Shown here: positions 1 through 7,861 of the stretch, one piece after another
How the letters are laid out: the number at the start of each line of letters is the position of its first letter
Numbering within the stretch: position 1 is the stretch's first letter
Assembly (NCBI GenBank): GCA_023423835.1
Contig: JAFAEW010000001.1
Coordinates: 1 to 17,915 of the forward strand
From: Bacteroidota bacterium
GTDB lineage: Bacteria; Bacteroidota; Bacteroidia; Chitinophagales; Chitinophagaceae
Length of the DNA stretch: 17,915 nt
Direction: 5' to 3'
The notes under the pieces: generated by a model
The model's database searches: none
What the model was told of the DNA's origin: nothing
The model's input: the letters and a program-made list of their open reading frames with translations, nothing else
Position numbers and translations under genes: made by a program

Positions 1-201
1 GCTCATAAAACTCACCAATTCATCATAAAAAGGCCTTTCCTTATGTATTGCATAAAAAGCTCCTGCCTGTTCTTTGGTCAAACGGATCCATTTCATTGCT
101 TTTATAGAAAATCCGTCTTTAATAATCTGATCGAGGATAGCACCGGTAAAGCCCTTTTTAGTTGCATCGGGCTTTATCATCGTAAAAGTTCTGTTACTCA
201 T
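1..201 (-). CDS. ndk: Nucleoside-diphosphate kinase (5' part only)
   Basis: The first 67 residues read MSNRTFTMIKPDATKKGF..., the typical N-terminus of nucleoside-diphosphate kinase with its TxxIKPDA signature. The enzyme transfers the gamma phosphate from ATP to other nucleoside diphosphates through a phospho-histidine, balancing NTP pools in the cytoplasm. The catalytic His and the whole C-terminal half lie beyond the left edge, so completeness cannot be judged. The ATG at 201 is the only sensible start because the family motif begins a few residues later. The gene is divergent from the DHH phosphoesterase at 389 and shares the 187-base intergenic region with it. Confidence 0.93.
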   Translation of the reverse strand, partial: MSNRTFTMIKPDATKKGFTGAILDQIIKDGFSIKAMKWIRLTKEQAGAFYAIHKERPFYDELVSFMS

Positions 202-220
202 AATGTTTCTTAAATTGGCG

Positions 221-254
221 CAAAAGTAATGCTAATGGGCTTTTCTAATTACAA
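221..254 (-). promoter_or_regulatory. Candidate ndk promoter, Bacteroidota type
   Basis: On the minus strand TACTTTTG (228 to 221) matches the Bacteroidota -7 consensus TAnnTTTG exactly and lies 19 bases before the ndk ATG. A TTG at 254-252 could be the -33 element, but its spacing of 23 bases is slightly long. This is a motif match only. Confidence 0.5.
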
Positions 255-349
255 TTGCGAAATTTTTTGTTTTCTTTGATCTCCCCGATTTTGCTGATAC
301 GGCTTAACATATCCTAAACGAAAACCGCCCGGACGATACTAAAATTATT

Positions 350-380
350 TTGACTAAGTGATGGGAAACGTGCAATTTTG
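350..380 (+). promoter_or_regulatory. Candidate promoter of the nrnA-FKBP pair
   Basis: TTG at 350-352, then 20 bases, then CAATTTTG at 373-380, which is seven of eight matches to TAnnTTTG. The box ends eight bases before the ATG at 389, so the 5' leader would be only a few bases long or absent. Motif match only. Confidence 0.5.
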
Positions 381-388
381 CGCCACTT

Positions 389-1396
389 ATGCAATCGATC
401 CAGAATTTATATCCGTTATTGGAACAACCCAAAAAGATTGTCATCACCATGCATCAAAAACCTGATGGTGATGCAATGGGATCGGCCTTAGGTCTTTACA
501 ATTTTCTCATTCAACTGAACCATGAGGTTACGGTAATTTCTCCAACCAATTGGGCTAAATTTTTAAACTGGATGCCCGGTTGTGCGCTCGTAAAAGATTT
601 TGAAGCCAACCGCGATCTTTGTGAACAGATTATTGTGGAAGCGGAAATATTGTTCTGCCTTGATTTTAATGTCCTGCACCGTACAAAGGGAATGGAAAAG
701 ATTTTAACCGAAGTGAACTGCATCAAAGTTTTGATTGATCATCATGAACAGCCACAAACTCAATCTTTCAATTTTGGCATAAGTATTCCATCAAAAAGCT
801 CAACGGCCGAAATGGTTTATGATTTCATTTGCGGACGCAATCACAGGTCGTTGTTGAATAAAGCCGTTGCCACCTGCCTGTACACCGGCATTTTAACGGA
901 TACGGGTTCATTCAGATTCAGCAGCACAACGCCGCAGGTACACCGGGTAGTGGCAGACCTGACGGAAACGGGCATTGATCACACAAAGATTTTCGAAAAT
1001 CTGTTTGACAATTTTTCTGAAGGAAGGCTGCGTTTTATTGGAAATGCACTGCTGCATCATCTCGAAGTTTTTTATGAATACAACACTGCTTTCATGGCCA
1101 TTCCAAATAAAGATCTGTTGAAATACGAGATTAAGACGGGCGATACGGAAGGACTGGTAAATTATCTACTCACCATTGAAGGGATTAAAATGGGCGCATT
1201 ACTCATTGACCGCTACGAAGAAAGGAGATGGAGCTTCCGAAGTAAGGGTGAGTTTGACGTGAATGAGTTGGCAAGAAAATATTTTGAAGGCGGCGGCCAT
1301 AAAAACGCGGCTGGCGGAAGAAGCAGCAAAAGTTTTGATCAAAATGTGCAGCATTTTAAAGAAGTAATAAAACAATACGAACAACAATTACAATAA
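389..1396 (+). CDS. nrnA: DHH/DHHA1 phosphoesterase, NrnA-like (nanoRNase / pAp phosphatase)
   Basis: A 335-residue cytoplasmic DHH-family phosphoesterase of normal NrnA length. Metal-binding motifs are visible: H22, D26 and D28 in MHQKPDGDAMGS, D92 in FCLDFN, and the DHH triad at 117-119. A further conserved-looking segment, YTGILTDTGSF, lies mid-protein. The C-terminal DHHA1 domain carries the substrate-binding GGGHKNAAGG at 301-310. Characterised NrnA proteins degrade 2-5 nt RNA fragments and remove the 3' phosphate of pAp from sulfur metabolism. Which activity dominates here cannot be read from sequence. The start at 389 is chosen because the next in-frame ATG falls at motif I. Its stop is six bases before the FKBP ATG, so the two are probably cotranscribed. 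Confidence 0.9.
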   Translation: MQSIQNLYPLLEQPKKIVITMHQKPDGDAMGSALGLYNFLIQLNHEVTVISPTNWAKFLNWMPGCALVKDFEANRDLCEQIIVEAEILFCLDFNVLHRTKGMEKILTEVNCIKVLIDHHEQPQTQSFNFGISIPSKSSTAEMVYDFICGRNHRSLLNKAVATCLYTGILTDTGSFRFSSTTPQVHRVVADLTETGIDHTKIFENLFDNFSEGRLRFIGNALLHHLEVFYEYNTAFMAIPNKDLLKYEIKTGDTEGLVNYLLTIEGIKMGALLIDRYEERRWSFRSKGEFDVNELARKYFEGGGHKNAAGGRSSKSFDQNVQHFKEVIKQYEQQLQ

Positions 1397-1402
1397 CAAT
1401 CA

Positions 1403-2329
1403 ATGAAAAAAATCCTTTTAGCAGGCTTTGCACTGGTTACAATTGCAACTTCCTGTCAAAGCAATTACGACAAAACGCCATCCGGATTGGTTTATAAGGT
1501 TTACCCCGGAAAAGGTGGTGACAGCTTAAAGCCGGGCGATATCGTGAAGTTTAAAGTGCAGTTTTATCTGACCGACCGTAACGGCAAAAAAGATTCTTTG
1601 CTGAGCGCCGAAACTTCAATGCCCAACTATACTGCAGTGGATACCTCAGAGCGGGCGAAATATTCTTTCATGGAGATTTTCCCGCAGTTGCGAAGCGGCG
1701 ACAGCGCGGTGGTGATCATGAACGTAGATAGCCTGCGCGCAAAAAGCATGGTAGATCCTAATGACAGTGTGGTATTTGTGAAAGGCAGCAACATAAAATG
1801 TTATTTGAAAATTCTGAATGATTTTAAAGACCAGGAAGCCGCGCTTGCTGACTACAACAAAGAAGCAGAGGCTGAAAATCAGCGTGAGATCAAACAGGTG
1901 GAAGAATACATGGCGAAAAATAATTTCAAAGGCGAAAAAACAAAAAGCGGCGCGTTTGTGGTGATTGAACAGCCGGGCGATGCCAGCGTAAAAGCTGATT
2001 CCGGAATGGTTGCAACCATTATGTACAGAGGAAAACTGATGTCAAACGGGCTGGTATTCGATACCAACATGGATTCTACAAAAGGTCATACTGATCCCAT
2101 CATTGTTAACGTGGGCGCAAGAGGTGTAATCCAGGCGTGGGAAGAAGCACTTCCTTATTTTGGAAAGGGTGCCAAAGGAAAAATTTTCGTTCCCGCTTTC
2201 CTTGGTTATGGATCAATGGGTGCACCTCCGGACATCATGCCTTATGCAAATCTCGTATTCGATATGGAAGTATTGGATGTAAAACCCGCCCCTCCGGCTG
2301 CTTCCGGACCGGCTATTCCCCAACGATAA
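1403..2329 (+). CDS. FKBP-type peptidyl-prolyl isomerase lipoprotein with two FKBP-like domains
   Basis: A 308-residue protein with a short signal sequence and lipobox ending ATSC, giving lipidated Cys18, so an envelope lipoprotein is predicted. Two FKBP-like units follow, about 27-138 and 176-294, joined by a charged helical linker rich in E, K and Q (about 142-175). The second unit keeps the usual isomerase features: FDTN, VIQAWEEALPYFGKG, VPAFLGYG and ANLVFDMEVLDV. The first lacks the Trp-containing segment and the GYG loop and looks degenerate, perhaps a substrate-binding or structural module. The C-terminus is a Pro/Ala-rich tail. Expected role: folding of exported proteins by catalysing X-Pro isomerisation. 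It is the second gene after nrnA and ends before an intrinsic terminator. Its folding clients are unknown. Confidence 0.87.
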   Translation: MKKILLAGFALVTIATSCQSNYDKTPSGLVYKVYPGKGGDSLKPGDIVKFKVQFYLTDRNGKKDSLLSAETSMPNYTAVDTSERAKYSFMEIFPQLRSGDSAVVIMNVDSLRAKSMVDPNDSVVFVKGSNIKCYLKILNDFKDQEAALADYNKEAEAENQREIKQVEEYMAKNNFKGEKTKSGAFVVIEQPGDASVKADSGMVATIMYRGKLMSNGLVFDTNMDSTKGHTDPIIVNVGARGVIQAWEEALPYFGKGAKGKIFVPAFLGYGSMGAPPDIMPYANLVFDMEVLDVKPAPPAASGPAIPQR

Positions 2330-2369
2330 ATATTGAAGCACTGCTTCGTTGGAAATATAAATGCTTTAA

Positions 2370-2400
2370 GGGCGATCCTCGTGGTCGCTCTTTTGTTTTA
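2370..2400 (+). terminator. Intrinsic terminator after the FKBP gene
   Basis: An 8-bp stem GGGCGATC (2370-2377) with GGTCGCTC (2383-2390), including two G-U pairs in RNA, a five-base loop, then TTTTGTTTT. It lies 41 bases after the stop and closes the nrnA-FKBP transcript. Confidence 0.82.
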
Positions 2401-2517
2401 ACGGCCCCGGCCGGATTTTTTATTCCTTCCGATGATGAATCTGTTAAATCACCGGATTTTCAAATGGAATGCTCAATTTGACCGATGCCGCCGCTCCCCT
2501 GTTTTCCATCAAAAATG

Positions 2518-2525
2518 TACATTTG
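2518..2525 (+). promoter_or_regulatory. Candidate -7 box directly before the L,D-transpeptidase gene
   Basis: TACATTTG is an exact TAnnTTTG match and ends four bases before the ATG at 2530, so the transcription start would fall at or beside the start codon. No clear TTG lies at the expected -33 distance. The box also supports choosing 2530 over the in-frame start at 2485, which lies upstream of it. Confidence 0.5.
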
Positions 2526-2529
2526 TTTT

Positions 2530-3819
2530 ATGAGAATCTCATTTTTCATTTTATTGTTGTTCGTATCACTCGTTTCATTCAGCCAGTATTTGCCGGCAGA
2601 TGTTCAAACTGATTTTGCAAGCAAGCAAAACAGGGAAGCGCTGCGAAAAAAAATGATCGATACTTCCATCAACCTCAACCTGAAATTGCCACTTGCAGAT
2701 TCTACCGAAGGCGAATGGATAGATGCGTTCTGGGCAATGGAACTTTTACGGGTGAAAAATGATTTCACCGAAAGAAAACTAACCGAAGCCTGGAAAAAAG
2801 CCGCAACGCTTTCAGAAGATTTCCAAAGCAATTTACTCGAAGTTTCCTTCAGCCTCTATCCGAAGGTTTTTAAAGAGCAAGCTTATGCACTTCTCCAAAA
2901 AACCAGTTCGATTCCCGTTTTTGTAATTGCCGCCGAATATGTGATGGATGGAGGAATTGGCGAATCGGACAAAGTAAAAATTGCTTCGCTTATCCCAGGA
3001 AAATTCCCCGATATCAACGACAACAGGTTAACAATCCTGGCGATGCGTTTAGAAGACGGAAATGAAGAGAGAAATACGCCCCCGCTGGCAGACCTGTTTG
3101 ACAAAGAATTTCTACCGGGTAAAACGGTGATCTATAGCTTGCAAAGAAAAAACCGGAACTATACCGGCCTCGTTATCATCAGAAAAGCAGATGGCAGCTT
3201 CGCCAAAAATGAGGACGGAAGTTTGTTCGCCGTTCCACAGCTTGCAAAAGCCATCACCGGATTTCCATTTTATATAACCAATGGCAATACGCCACAGGGA
3301 ATTTACAGATGGACAGGATCGGAGGTTTCAAAATTAAAGCTGATCGGACCCACTCCCAATATTCAGATGGTACTTCCGGTGGAAGTAAATCCGCTAACTT
3401 ATTTTAATGATAGCAGTCTCATAAGCACAGTATGGACTAAGGATCTATATGCACGACAATTACCGGTTTCCTGGAAGAACTATGAAGGTATTTATGAAGC
3501 CTTCTATTCCGGATCTGTCGGCAGAAATTCGATCATTATGCATGGAACAACGGTTGATCCGGGCTACTACAAAAATGAAACTTATTTTCCGCAAACGCCT
3601 TCACTTGGCTGCTTGTGCAGTTACGAAGAATGGGACGATTCGGGCCGAAGAACATTAAGCTATATGCAGGAAATCGTTGATGAAACGAGGAAATTAGATG
3701 CGTCCGAAGGGTATGTGGTGGTAATAGACCTCGATGATGAAAACAAACAGGTAACGGCAACAGATATATCCGAAGCAGTACGATCAGCAGAACTTCGATT
3801 GCTAACGGCAGAACGATAA
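2530..3819 (+). CDS. Secreted YkuD-like L,D-transpeptidase homologue (divergent)
   Basis: A 429-residue protein starting MRISFFILLLFVSLVSFSQ, a good Sec signal peptide with likely cleavage after SFS. The in-frame start at 2485 would put 15 extra residues before this signal and lies upstream of the promoter box, so it is rejected. About 310 residues of unrecognised sequence precede a C-terminal stretch with IMHGTTVDPG (His338) and, 23 residues on, TPSLGCLCSYEEW (Cys361, Cys363). This resembles the HGT...S-x-GC core of YkuD L,D-transpeptidases, which crosslink peptidoglycan through a catalytic Cys. The Arg usually found after the catalytic Cys (GCIR or GCVR) is absent, being LCS here. The fold is therefore likely, but transpeptidase activity is inferred. 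rarA follows after five bases and is probably cotranscribed. Confidence 0.68.
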   Translation: MRISFFILLLFVSLVSFSQYLPADVQTDFASKQNREALRKKMIDTSINLNLKLPLADSTEGEWIDAFWAMELLRVKNDFTERKLTEAWKKAATLSEDFQSNLLEVSFSLYPKVFKEQAYALLQKTSSIPVFVIAAEYVMDGGIGESDKVKIASLIPGKFPDINDNRLTILAMRLEDGNEERNTPPLADLFDKEFLPGKTVIYSLQRKNRNYTGLVIIRKADGSFAKNEDGSLFAVPQLAKAITGFPFYITNGNTPQGIYRWTGSEVSKLKLIGPTPNIQMVLPVEVNPLTYFNDSSLISTVWTKDLYARQLPVSWKNYEGIYEAFYSGSVGRNSIIMHGTTVDPGYYKNETYFPQTPSLGCLCSYEEWDDSGRRTLSYMQEIVDETRKLDASEGYVVVIDLDDENKQVTATDISEAVRSAELRLLTAER

Positions 3820-3824
3820 AGATC

Positions 3825-5090
3825 ATGACTAATATTCCATTGGCAGAAAGAATGCGGCCAAAGCAACTGGATGATCTTGCGGGCCAGCAACATCTCACCG
3901 GAACCGGTAGCATATTAAGAACGGCAGTCACCGGAAAATCGCTTCCCTCGATCATTCTCTGGGGGCCGCCGGGAGTTGGCAAAACCACCATCGCAAATAT
4001 CATTGCCAATGTGTTGGAAATGCCATTTTATCAGCTCAGTGCAATAAGCAGTGGAGTTAAAGACATAAGAGAGGTGATTGAACAGGCGTCGAAACAAGGA
4101 AAGGCGATTGTTTTCATTGACGAAATTCATCGTTTCAACAAGGGACAGCAAGACGCGCTGCTGGGAGCGGTTGAAAAAGGAATCATCACCCTGATCGGAG
4201 CCACTACTGAAAATCCTTCATTTGAGGTAAATGCCGCCTTGCTAAGCCGTTGCCAGGTTTACGTTTTAAAACCATTGCAAGCTGACGATCTGCTGCAACT
4301 CGTATACAAAGCCTTGCAGGATGATGAAATATTGAAGCAATATCAGGTTGAATTGAAAGAAACAGATGCATTGATCAACCTCTCAGGTGGCGATGCAAGA
4401 AAGCTTTACAACCTTCTGGAATTGGCGGTTACTGCGGCCATCCCGACAGAAAAGCTGGTTATTGATGACAGCTACGTGATGAGCGTGGCACAGAGGCGGG
4501 TTGCGTTGTATGACAAGAAAGGCGAACAGCATTACGATATCATTTCGGCCTTCATAAAAAGTATGAGGGGTAGCGATCCCAACGGCGCCGTTTATTGGCT
4601 GGCAAGAATGATTGAAGGCGGAGAAGAAGTGAAATTTATTGCGAGACGAATGTTGATCTTTGCGGCGGAAGACATCGGCAATGCCAATGCGAATGCCCTC
4701 CTGCTTGCCAACGCCTGTTTTGATGCGGTACATAAGATTGGATATCCGGAATCGAGAATCATCTTATCGCAATGCGCCATTTATCTTGCCACGAGTGTGA
4801 AAAGCAATGCTTCCTATATGGCAATCGGGGAAGCTTTATCTGCGATACACAATTTCGGTGATCTTCCCGTTCCGCTCCATCTGCGCAATGCTCCCACTTC
4901 CCTGATGAAAGATCTTAACTATGGAAAAGACTATCAATACAGCCATTCCTATGAAGGTAATTTTAAAGAACAGGAATACCTTCCTGACAAATTGAAAGGA
5001 ACCGCCTTTTATAAACCCGGCAATAATGCTAAGGAAGAAGAAATCAGAAAAAGGCTGAGAAATTGGTGGAACAATAAATACCGTTACTGA
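3825..5090 (+). CDS. rarA: Replication-associated recombination protein A (AAA+ ATPase)
   Basis: A 421-residue AAA+ ATPase of usual RarA/MgsA length, in the clamp-loader clade. Visible motifs are Walker A GPPGVGKT (47-54), Walker B IVFIDE (95-100), sensor 1 GATTENP (125-131) and the arginine finger in LLSRC (Arg142). The C-terminal half has the family-typical SGGDARKLYNLLE, IKSMRGSDPNGAVYWLARM and AAEDIGNANANAL segments that build the lid and tetramerisation domain. RarA acts at stalled or gapped replication forks, opening duplex ends near SSB and recruiting repair. The gene follows the L,D-transpeptidase by five bases and converges on yebC with 28 bases between, where I see no terminator hairpin. 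Confidence 0.96.
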   Translation: MTNIPLAERMRPKQLDDLAGQQHLTGTGSILRTAVTGKSLPSIILWGPPGVGKTTIANIIANVLEMPFYQLSAISSGVKDIREVIEQASKQGKAIVFIDEIHRFNKGQQDALLGAVEKGIITLIGATTENPSFEVNAALLSRCQVYVLKPLQADDLLQLVYKALQDDEILKQYQVELKETDALINLSGGDARKLYNLLELAVTAAIPTEKLVIDDSYVMSVAQRRVALYDKKGEQHYDIISAFIKSMRGSDPNGAVYWLARMIEGGEEVKFIARRMLIFAAEDIGNANANALLLANACFDAVHKIGYPESRIILSQCAIYLATSVKSNASYMAIGEALSAIHNFGDLPVPLHLRNAPTSLMKDLNYGKDYQYSHSYEGNFKEQEYLPDKLKGTAFYKPGNNAKEEEIRKRLRNWWNNKYRY

Positions 5091-5118
5091 GCAACTGCAT
5101 CAGGAGAAAATACGACAG

Positions 5119-5841
5119 CTATCCCATATTATGAAAAACCTTACTCACGTCTTCATCCTGTTCGAGCCGTTCGATTAATTTACTTACTTCTTCTGCCTGT
5201 TCATCTGACACCGGAACCAGGGTACCGGGTATCCATTCAATTTCAGAACTTATGGGCGTAATTCCTTTGTCTTCCAATGCTTTTTGCATATTTCCAAAAT
5301 CATTAAACGCACAACGTAACACCAACACATGTTCATCGTTTTCGGTTGTGCTTTCCCCCATTTCTTCCAAACCGAAATCAATCAGTTCAAATTCCAGTGA
5401 TTCGGGATCAATGCCTTCAGGATTGAGCTTGAATACCCCCATTTTTTTAAACTGAAAACTCACACTTCCACTGTTTCCCAGGCTTCCATGTCCTTTGTTG
5501 AAATGACTTTTTACGTTTGCTACCGTTCTCACATGATTATCGGTGGCAGTTTCCACGAGAATCGCTACTCCATGAGGACCATAGCCTTCATAAAGAATTT
5601 CATCGTAATTGTCCATTTCCTTGCCGGTAGCTCTTTTTATAGCCGCTTCTACCCTGTCTTTCGGCATGTTAACGCTTTTTGCGTTTTGCATACAGCGACG
5701 TAGGGCGGGATTGGTGGCAGGATCAGGGCCGCCGGCTTTTACGGCAATGGCTATTTCCTTTCCAATACGTGTAAACTGCTTTGCCATCCTGTCCCAACGG
5801 GCAAACATGGTAGCCTTTCTAACTTCAAATATTCTTCCCAT
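5119..5841 (-). CDS. yebC: YebC/PmpR (TACO1) family protein
   Basis: A 240-residue protein covering the full family length. It starts MGRIFEVRKATMFARWDRMAK with FTRIGKEIAIAVKAGGPDP, then NAKSVNMPKDRVEAAIKRATG, and the middle has YEGYGPHGVAILVETATDN, all YebC hallmarks. The older literature calls these DNA-binding regulators. Recent work on bacterial YebC and mitochondrial TACO1 points instead to a ribosome-associated factor that eases translation through proline-rich stretches. From sequence I cannot separate these roles. It is monocistronic between convergent rarA and the permease terminator. A TAAACCGGTTTA palindrome lies in its leader. Confidence 0.93.
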   Translation of the reverse strand: MGRIFEVRKATMFARWDRMAKQFTRIGKEIAIAVKAGGPDPATNPALRRCMQNAKSVNMPKDRVEAAIKRATGKEMDNYDEILYEGYGPHGVAILVETATDNHVRTVANVKSHFNKGHGSLGNSGSVSFQFKKMGVFKLNPEGIDPESLEFELIDFGLEEMGESTTENDEHVLVLRCAFNDFGNMQKALEDKGITPISSEIEWIPGTLVPVSDEQAEEVSKLIERLEQDEDVSKVFHNMG

Positions 5842-5853
5842 AATAAAAAGTTC

Positions 5854-5865
5854 TAAACCGGTTTA
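5854..5865. promoter_or_regulatory. 12-bp perfect palindrome in the yebC leader
   Basis: TAAACCGGTTTA is a perfect palindrome 13 bases upstream of the yebC ATG and downstream of the putative -7 box. It could be an operator for a small dimeric regulator or a chance palindrome. I know of no matching characterised site. Confidence 0.3.
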
Positions 5866-5909
5866 ATGAGGCTGTAAATCTCCGTGGTTTGATTTTTTAA
5901 AAACCGTTG

Positions 5910-5917
5910 CAAAATTA
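5910..5917 (-). promoter_or_regulatory. Candidate yebC -7 box
   Basis: On the minus strand TAATTTTG (5917 to 5910) matches TAnnTTTG exactly and would give a leader of roughly 60-65 bases containing the palindrome. No clear -33 TTG stands at the preferred distance. Confidence 0.45.
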
Positions 5918-6003
5918 AGAGATATCGCAATAAAATCTGCCCGGTTTTACCTCCGTTTAGCAATTTTATTTTTTCCAGTCACCAAAGGTTTTCAGAAGAA
6001 AGC

Positions 6004-6032
6004 TAAAAAAAAGCCGCCCTTTCGGACGGCTT
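6004..6032 (-). terminator. Intrinsic terminator of the amino acid permease gene
   Basis: On the minus strand AAGCCGTCC-GAAA-GGGCGGCTT forms a stem of about nine base pairs with one G-U and a GNRA-type tetraloop, followed by an uninterrupted run of T. It begins nine bases after the permease stop. This is a textbook intrinsic terminator and separates the permease from yebC. Confidence 0.92.
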
Positions 6033-6041
6033 AAAAACTTA

Positions 6042-7706
6042 TCAATCGGCTACCGATTCATCGGTTCCTTTACTGAAATACCTGATGGCAAAATAAACGA
6101 AATGTAATATGGCAAATACCATAGAGAAATAAAACAGTCCGGTATCCTGCTTTCCTACCGGAGTGGTATTGTGGTGTGCCAGCGCAAGTACGGCCAGCAA
6201 TACACCCAATGAAATGCCGCAAATACTTATAATCTTCTGATCTCTTCTATGCAGCTTGCCCCTGTTTAACTGGCTTTTCTTTACGCCATAAACGATGTAG
6301 ATGTCAAGCCCGATCAGCATCCAAACGATCAGCCTGATCCAGGTGTCAAATGGAAGGAAAACCATCATGCCGAGACAAACTAAAATTCCGAGCAGCGGCA
6401 CCAGGGGAACGAATGGCACTCTGAATGCACGGGGTGCATCTTTCATTTTAGAGCGCATAACCAGGACTCCTGCGCACACCAGAATGAACGCGAACAGCGT
6501 ACCGATACTTGTCATTTCCCCAACAATCCGTCCGGGAACGAAGGCGGCAAACAGGCTCACAAAAAGCATGAACAACAAGTTTGACTTGTAGGGTGTACGG
6601 CGTTTTGGATGAATATCAGAAAAAACTTTGGGCAACAATCCGTCAACACTCATCGAATAAAATACGCGGCTTTGTCCTAACAGCATCACGAGGATTACCG
6701 AAGAATATCCGAGAAGAATGGCAATGATGATGGCGGTGTTTAACCATGGATAATCAGGCTGTGGAACAGTACCGTTTACCATTGGTCCCATATAATCAAT
6801 TGCTGTGGCAACCGGTGCCAGTTCACCACCTTCAAAATTGGAATAATGCGTAACGCCCGTCATAACATAGGCAAATAAGATGTACAGAACTGTACAGATC
6901 GCTAGTGAACCGAGGATGCCGATGGGCATCGCTTTTCGCGGATTTTTTGTTTCCTGCGCCGCTGTCGAGACCGCATCAAATCCGATATAAGCAAAGAAAA
7001 CAACTGCAGCCGCACGGATCACACCGGTCCAACCGAATCGTCCAAATTCGCCTTCATTTGGCGGAATCAAAGGATGATGGTTTTCAGGTCTGATATAATT
7101 AAATCCGATCACAACAAACACGATAACGATCGCCACCTTCAGAATAACGATGAAACCATTAACCCAGGCCGATTCGCTTGTGCCTCTGATCAGGATCAAC
7201 GACATAATCACTACGATAAAAACGGCGGGCAGATTTAATATCCCGCCATCGAAGGGCGTCGTCATCAGTTCAGCAGGAAGGGAAACACCAAAAGAAGACA
7301 GAAGCTTCCCGAAATAACCAGACCAGCTTGACGCAACGGTTGCCGCACCAACGGCATATTCAAGCACAAGATCCCAACCAATAACCCATGCAATAAATTC
7401 ACCCATTGTGGCATAGGAATAAGTGTAGGCGCTTCCCGCAACAGGAATCATGGAAGCAAATTCGGCGTAACACAAGCCTGCAAGGCCACATCCGACAGCA
7501 GCGATAACAAAGGAGATCATAATCCCCGGACCTGCGTAATTTGCTGCCGCCATACCCGTAATTGAAAATAGTCCGGCCCCAATGATCGCACCGATACCTA
7601 AAGCGATAAGAGATACAGAAGTAAGGGTTCGTTTTAATGAATCCGCACCCGTTTCCGATGCTTCATTTAGCAAGACCGATAGAGGCTTTCTGACAAATAA
7701 ACTCAT
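6042..7706 (-). CDS. APC-superfamily amino acid permease (cationic amino acid transporter type)
   Basis: A 554-residue polytopic inner-membrane protein. The N-terminus has the APC signature GIGAIIGAGLFSITG in transmembrane segment 1, followed by AEFASMIPVAGSAYTYSY and FIAWVIGWDLVLEYAVG, characteristic of the CAT/YfnA branch. Later come FFAYIGFDAVSTAAQETKNP and GLLPKVFSDIHPKRRTPY, also typical. Length and hydrophobicity fit about 12-14 helices. Likely role: proton-coupled uptake or exchange of amino acids. The substrate is not predictable. The ATG at 7706 (MSLFVRKPLSVLL) is preferred. A TTG eight codons upstream would extend the frame but adds nothing conserved. It is divergent from the symporter at 7862 and ends at a strong terminator. 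Confidence 0.92.
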   Translation of the reverse strand: MSLFVRKPLSVLLNEASETGADSLKRTLTSVSLIALGIGAIIGAGLFSITGMAAANYAGPGIMISFVIAAVGCGLAGLCYAEFASMIPVAGSAYTYSYATMGEFIAWVIGWDLVLEYAVGAATVASSWSGYFGKLLSSFGVSLPAELMTTPFDGGILNLPAVFIVVIMSLILIRGTSESAWVNGFIVILKVAIVIVFVVIGFNYIRPENHHPLIPPNEGEFGRFGWTGVIRAAAVVFFAYIGFDAVSTAAQETKNPRKAMPIGILGSLAICTVLYILFAYVMTGVTHYSNFEGGELAPVATAIDYMGPMVNGTVPQPDYPWLNTAIIIAILLGYSSVILVMLLGQSRVFYSMSVDGLLPKVFSDIHPKRRTPYKSNLLFMLFVSLFAAFVPGRIVGEMTSIGTLFAFILVCAGVLVMRSKMKDAPRAFRVPFVPLVPLLGILVCLGMMVFLPFDTWIRLIVWMLIGLDIYIVYGVKKSQLNRGKLHRRDQKIISICGISLGVLLAVLALAHHNTTPVGKQDTGLFYFSMVFAILHFVYFAIRYFSKGTDESVAD

Positions 7707-7853
7707 AAGTAGAGAATTAGAAAATTTCAAAATCCGTTTTAATCCGAAAAACGAAGGCGAAAAATAGTGATTAATTTTTGTTCAACTCGAAAATTTTTAC
7801 AAATGCCCCTCTTTGATTACCGAATAATATATTTCTCTATATTGCGACAATTA

Positions 7854-7861
7854 TAAATTTG
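7854..7861 (+). promoter_or_regulatory. -7 box abutting the symporter start codon
   Basis: TAAATTTG is an exact TAnnTTTG match whose last G immediately precedes the first ATG of ATGATGAAG. The spacing implies a transcript starting near 7865-7867, inside or at the second ATG. A weak TTT at 7832-7834 is at the -33 distance (19 bases). Confidence 0.5.

Noticed and set aside
2137..2481. 114-codon plus-strand frame over the end of the FKBP gene
   Set aside because: A frame-shifted shadow of the FKBP gene that runs through its terminator.
2485..2529. Upstream start for the L,D-transpeptidase gene
   Set aside because: It would place 15 residues before a clean signal peptide and begin upstream of the TAnnTTTG box.
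3536..4009. 157-codon minus-strand frame over the L,D-transpeptidase/rarA junction
   Set aside because: Antisense to two well-supported genes, and the translation resembles no protein family.
7707..7730. Eight-codon N-terminal extension of the permease from a TTG
   Set aside because: MSLFVRKPLS at 7706 starts with a normal ATG, and the extension is AT-rich and not family-like.
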